Shown here one piece after another: positions 5,491 through 6,066 of a stretch of 6,066 nt of DNA. Position numbers and translations under genes: made by a program. Positions within the stretch are counted from its first letter, which is position 1. Each line of letters starts with the position of its first letter. Under the pieces are notes generated by a model. The model was not told the DNA's origin, made no database searches, and was given only the letters and a program-made list of their open reading frames with translations. Source of the stretch: Promethearchaeota archaeon (GTDB lineage: Archaea; Asgardarchaeota; Lokiarchaeia; Sigynarchaeales; SOKP01). The stretch spans positions 1 to 6,066 of the forward strand of contig JAUXAJ010000294.1 of NCBI GenBank assembly GCA_030620005.1. The letters are read 5' to 3'.

Positions 5491-6066
5491 ATGAATGGAG
5501 AAAGGGAAGAATTTATTAAAAAAATCATTCAAGGTACTGGCCTTACAAAAGACAGTATTCAATGGATGGTTCAGGAAAAAATGGAAGAATTGAATCACCA
5601 AATTTCAGAGGAGGGCGCGTTATTTATTATAGCGAAGGGATTAAAAGATAACATTAGGGACGACGGTTTTTTCACGGATCCTGTAATAAAAGAACTAAAA
5701 AAACTCGTGAGCTTAAAAGAACGGCTAAATGAAGAAAATTATGTAGTGCATTCGGGATTGTTAGGATACAACAGACCGTATCTCGTGGATGCGATTAAAA
5801 CTACATATTACGCTACAATGGGGTCTTTCAATGGTAGTAAGCTCGATTACGTTGATGGAATTGAAGAAATCACGGATTATAAAATCAAGAAAGATCCTTA
5901 TAATAATTATTATTATTGTGTGGGGAAAAAAGGAGAAGAGTATTTATTTAGTAGGATATACATGGATCAAGCGTTAAGAGTTTTACACGAGCCGAAAGTA
6001 TTCTTTTACCAGAGTATTTATGTAATAATCATTAAAGATAAAGAGTATGTGTCAATAACTGCTGAA
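5491..6066 (+). CDS. Protein with archaeal RPA-like N-terminal helical motif, partial (C-terminus beyond right edge)
   Basis: The frame is open from ATG 5491 to the window end (192 residues, no stop). Residues 1-50 (EEFIKKIIQGTGLTKDSIQWM, then EKMEELNHQISEEGALFIIAKGL) match the pattern found at the start of archaeal RPA and related OB-fold proteins: an amphipathic helix, a TGL[ST]xxxIxxxV turn, then an IxxKxxEL...ISEEGAxxIxAKxL helix. This is recognition from memory, not a search. Residues 60-192 are not recognised. They are rich in aromatic residues (YYATMGSFNG, YNNYYYCVGKKGEEYLF) and end in predicted strands (KVFFYQSIYVIIIKDKEYVSI), which could be a beta-rich domain. No membrane segment or signal peptide is seen. 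A role in nucleic-acid binding is a guess from the first 50 residues. The ATG is chosen as the first in frame, since stops lie upstream; it has no Shine-Dalgarno. Codon use looks normal and the gene appears intact as far as it goes. Confidence 0.75.
   Translation, partial: MNGEREEFIKKIIQGTGLTKDSIQWMVQEKMEELNHQISEEGALFIIAKGLKDNIRDDGFFTDPVIKELKKLVSLKERLNEENYVVHSGLLGYNRPYLVDAIKTTYYATMGSFNGSKLDYVDGIEEITDYKIKKDPYNNYYYCVGKKGEEYLFSRIYMDQALRVLHEPKVFFYQSIYVIIIKDKEYVSITAE

Noticed and set aside
5789..5977. Plus-strand open frame of 62 residues
   Set aside because: It is out of frame within the coding sequence that starts at 5491 and has low-complexity Ile/Lys content.
1..6066. Insertion sequence, CRISPR array, tRNA or rRNA
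   Set aside because: No transposase-like frame, terminal inverted repeats, regularly spaced repeats, cloverleaf or rRNA-like sequence was found on either strand by eye.

Overview
The window looks like archaeal DNA, most likely from an Asgard (Lokiarchaeia-type) genome. This is inference from several signs. A protein-coding gene is interrupted by a 32-nt insert with a canonical archaeal bulge-helix-bulge (BHB) splicing motif. There are bacterial-type two-component genes with a longin-like C-terminal domain, LPESIGNL-type leucine-rich-repeat remnants, an N-terminal motif typical of archaeal RPA-like proteins, and very AT-rich spacers with T-tract gene ends. No search was run and no 16S or other marker gene is present, so the lineage is not proven.

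Layout. At the left, on the minus strand, a membrane histidine kinase with an extracellular family-3 solute-binding sensor (242-1939) overlaps by 4 nt the start of a CheY-like receiver gene that runs off the left edge (1-245). A 180-nt AT-rich divergent spacer separates the kinase from a plus-strand response regulator (2120-3010), whose receiver is fused to a domain with longin-like strand order. That gene converges, across a 93-nt T-tract spacer, on a minus-strand DRE-TIM acyltransferase of the homocitrate / isopropylmalate synthase family (3104-4470). The right part (4471-5490) is poor in intact genes and holds an AT-rich spacer plus frameshifted or truncated remnants of one or two proteins, one with a degenerate leucine-rich repeat. 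From 5491 to the right edge there is a partial plus-strand gene with an archaeal RPA-like N-terminal helical motif.

The main discovery is in the acyltransferase gene. Its catalytic motif DxTxRDGxQ is broken on the DNA by 32 nt that put a TAG stop in frame. In the RNA the junctions form a textbook BHB: 5-bp helix, 3-nt bulge, 4-bp helix, 3-nt bulge on the other strand, 6-bp helix. Cutting each bulge after its second nucleotide, as the archaeal tRNA-splicing endonuclease does, removes exactly 32 nt and restores the Arg-Asp-Gly catalytic core in frame. The metal-binding Asp codon itself is the split codon. Active enzyme should therefore need mRNA splicing, and a simple ORF caller would report a 15-residue-shortened protein lacking a catalytic residue.

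The two-component genes could form one local signalling unit: external ligand binding by the kinase, phosphotransfer to one or both receivers, and an output through the longin-like domain rather than DNA binding. This is inference from adjacency.
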